Source: Mesorhizobium plurifarium (GTDB taxonomy: Bacteria > Pseudomonadota > Alphaproteobacteria > Rhizobiales > Rhizobiaceae). Taken from it: a DNA stretch of 64,000 nucleotides. Where the stretch lies: positions 286 through 64,285 of the forward strand of contig CCNB01000012.1 in NCBI GenBank assembly GCA_000824785.1. Reading direction: 5' to 3'. The notes under the pieces were generated by a model. That model was not told the DNA's origin. It did not search any database and saw nothing but the letters and a program-made list of their open reading frames with translations. Both the position numbers and the translations under genes were made by a program. Of the stretch, positions 63,973 to 64,000 are shown in pieces (position 1 is the first letter of the stretch; every line of letters begins with the position of its first letter).

Positions 63973-64000
63973 GCGCGAAATTTTGCATCAACAATGCTGG

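Noticed and set aside
1..64000. CRISPR array, rRNA, tRNA or plasmid origin
   Set aside because: No regularly spaced repeats, no rRNA stretches, no clear tRNA cloverleaf and no repABC-type genes were seen on reading; a dedicated tRNA scan could still find one.

Overview
The window reads as part of a rhizobial symbiosis island or symbiotic plasmid, most like Mesorhizobium. It holds nif/fix genes, a complete sulfated Nod-factor operon, a dct C4-dicarboxylate locus, SyrB and DUF982 genes typical of Rhizobiales, and many decayed insertion sequences. The nitrogenase structural genes (nifHDK, nifEN) are not in the window. The species is an inference; no rRNA or tRNA gene was seen.

Layout. 0.2-6.4 kb (minus): nifQ, a luciferase-like monooxygenase, a double-length SDR fusion, an NTF2-like protein, a ferredoxin and a cytochrome P450, resembling the y4v genes near nifQ in Sinorhizobium NGR234. 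6.5-7.9 kb: IS256 and RTX-repeat remnants. 7.9-9.2 kb (minus): a heme-degrading HmuS with a frameshifted hemP upstream. It faces iscA-nifS-nifV-nifW across one NifA-type site with a sigma-54 promoter on each side. 12.7-18.4 kb: fixABCX-nifA. 18.4-22.5 kb: an accessory insertion with a kbl remnant, a dCTP deaminase-like gene plus small partner, IS1595 and IS110 remnants and a broken Fic gene. 22.5-29.8 kb: nifB-fdxN-nifZ-fixU, a SIR2-like gene and a two-subunit ABC exporter.

30-43 kb: an MFS_3 exporter, a SyrB-like regulator, a DUF982 protein, a second luciferase-like enzyme, divergent dctA and dctBD, a LacI regulator, and a periplasmic alpha-carbonic anhydrase preceded by a good nod box. 43.5-49.4 kb: four tightly packed genes (MFS exporter, saccharopine-dehydrogenase-like enzyme, lysine/ornithine N-hydroxylase, cupin-MetRS-like fusion). 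This gene set matches known hydrazine (N-N bond) biosynthesis and is the most interesting system here.

49.4-64 kb: IS630 and TPR-protein remnants, an Asp/Glu racemase, a nodM remnant, then nodABCSUIJH on the minus strand behind a nod box. A second, divergent nodB follows, with its own nod box and a nodA tail, then nodD, IS66 and IS630 remnants, and a last nod box at the right edge. The nod genes predict an N-methylated, carbamoylated, sulfated Nod factor exported by NodIJ. Regulation visible in the sequence: nod boxes (NodD), TGT-N10-ACA sites plus -24/-12 promoters (NifA/sigma-54), and a sigma-54 promoter for dctA (DctB/DctD).
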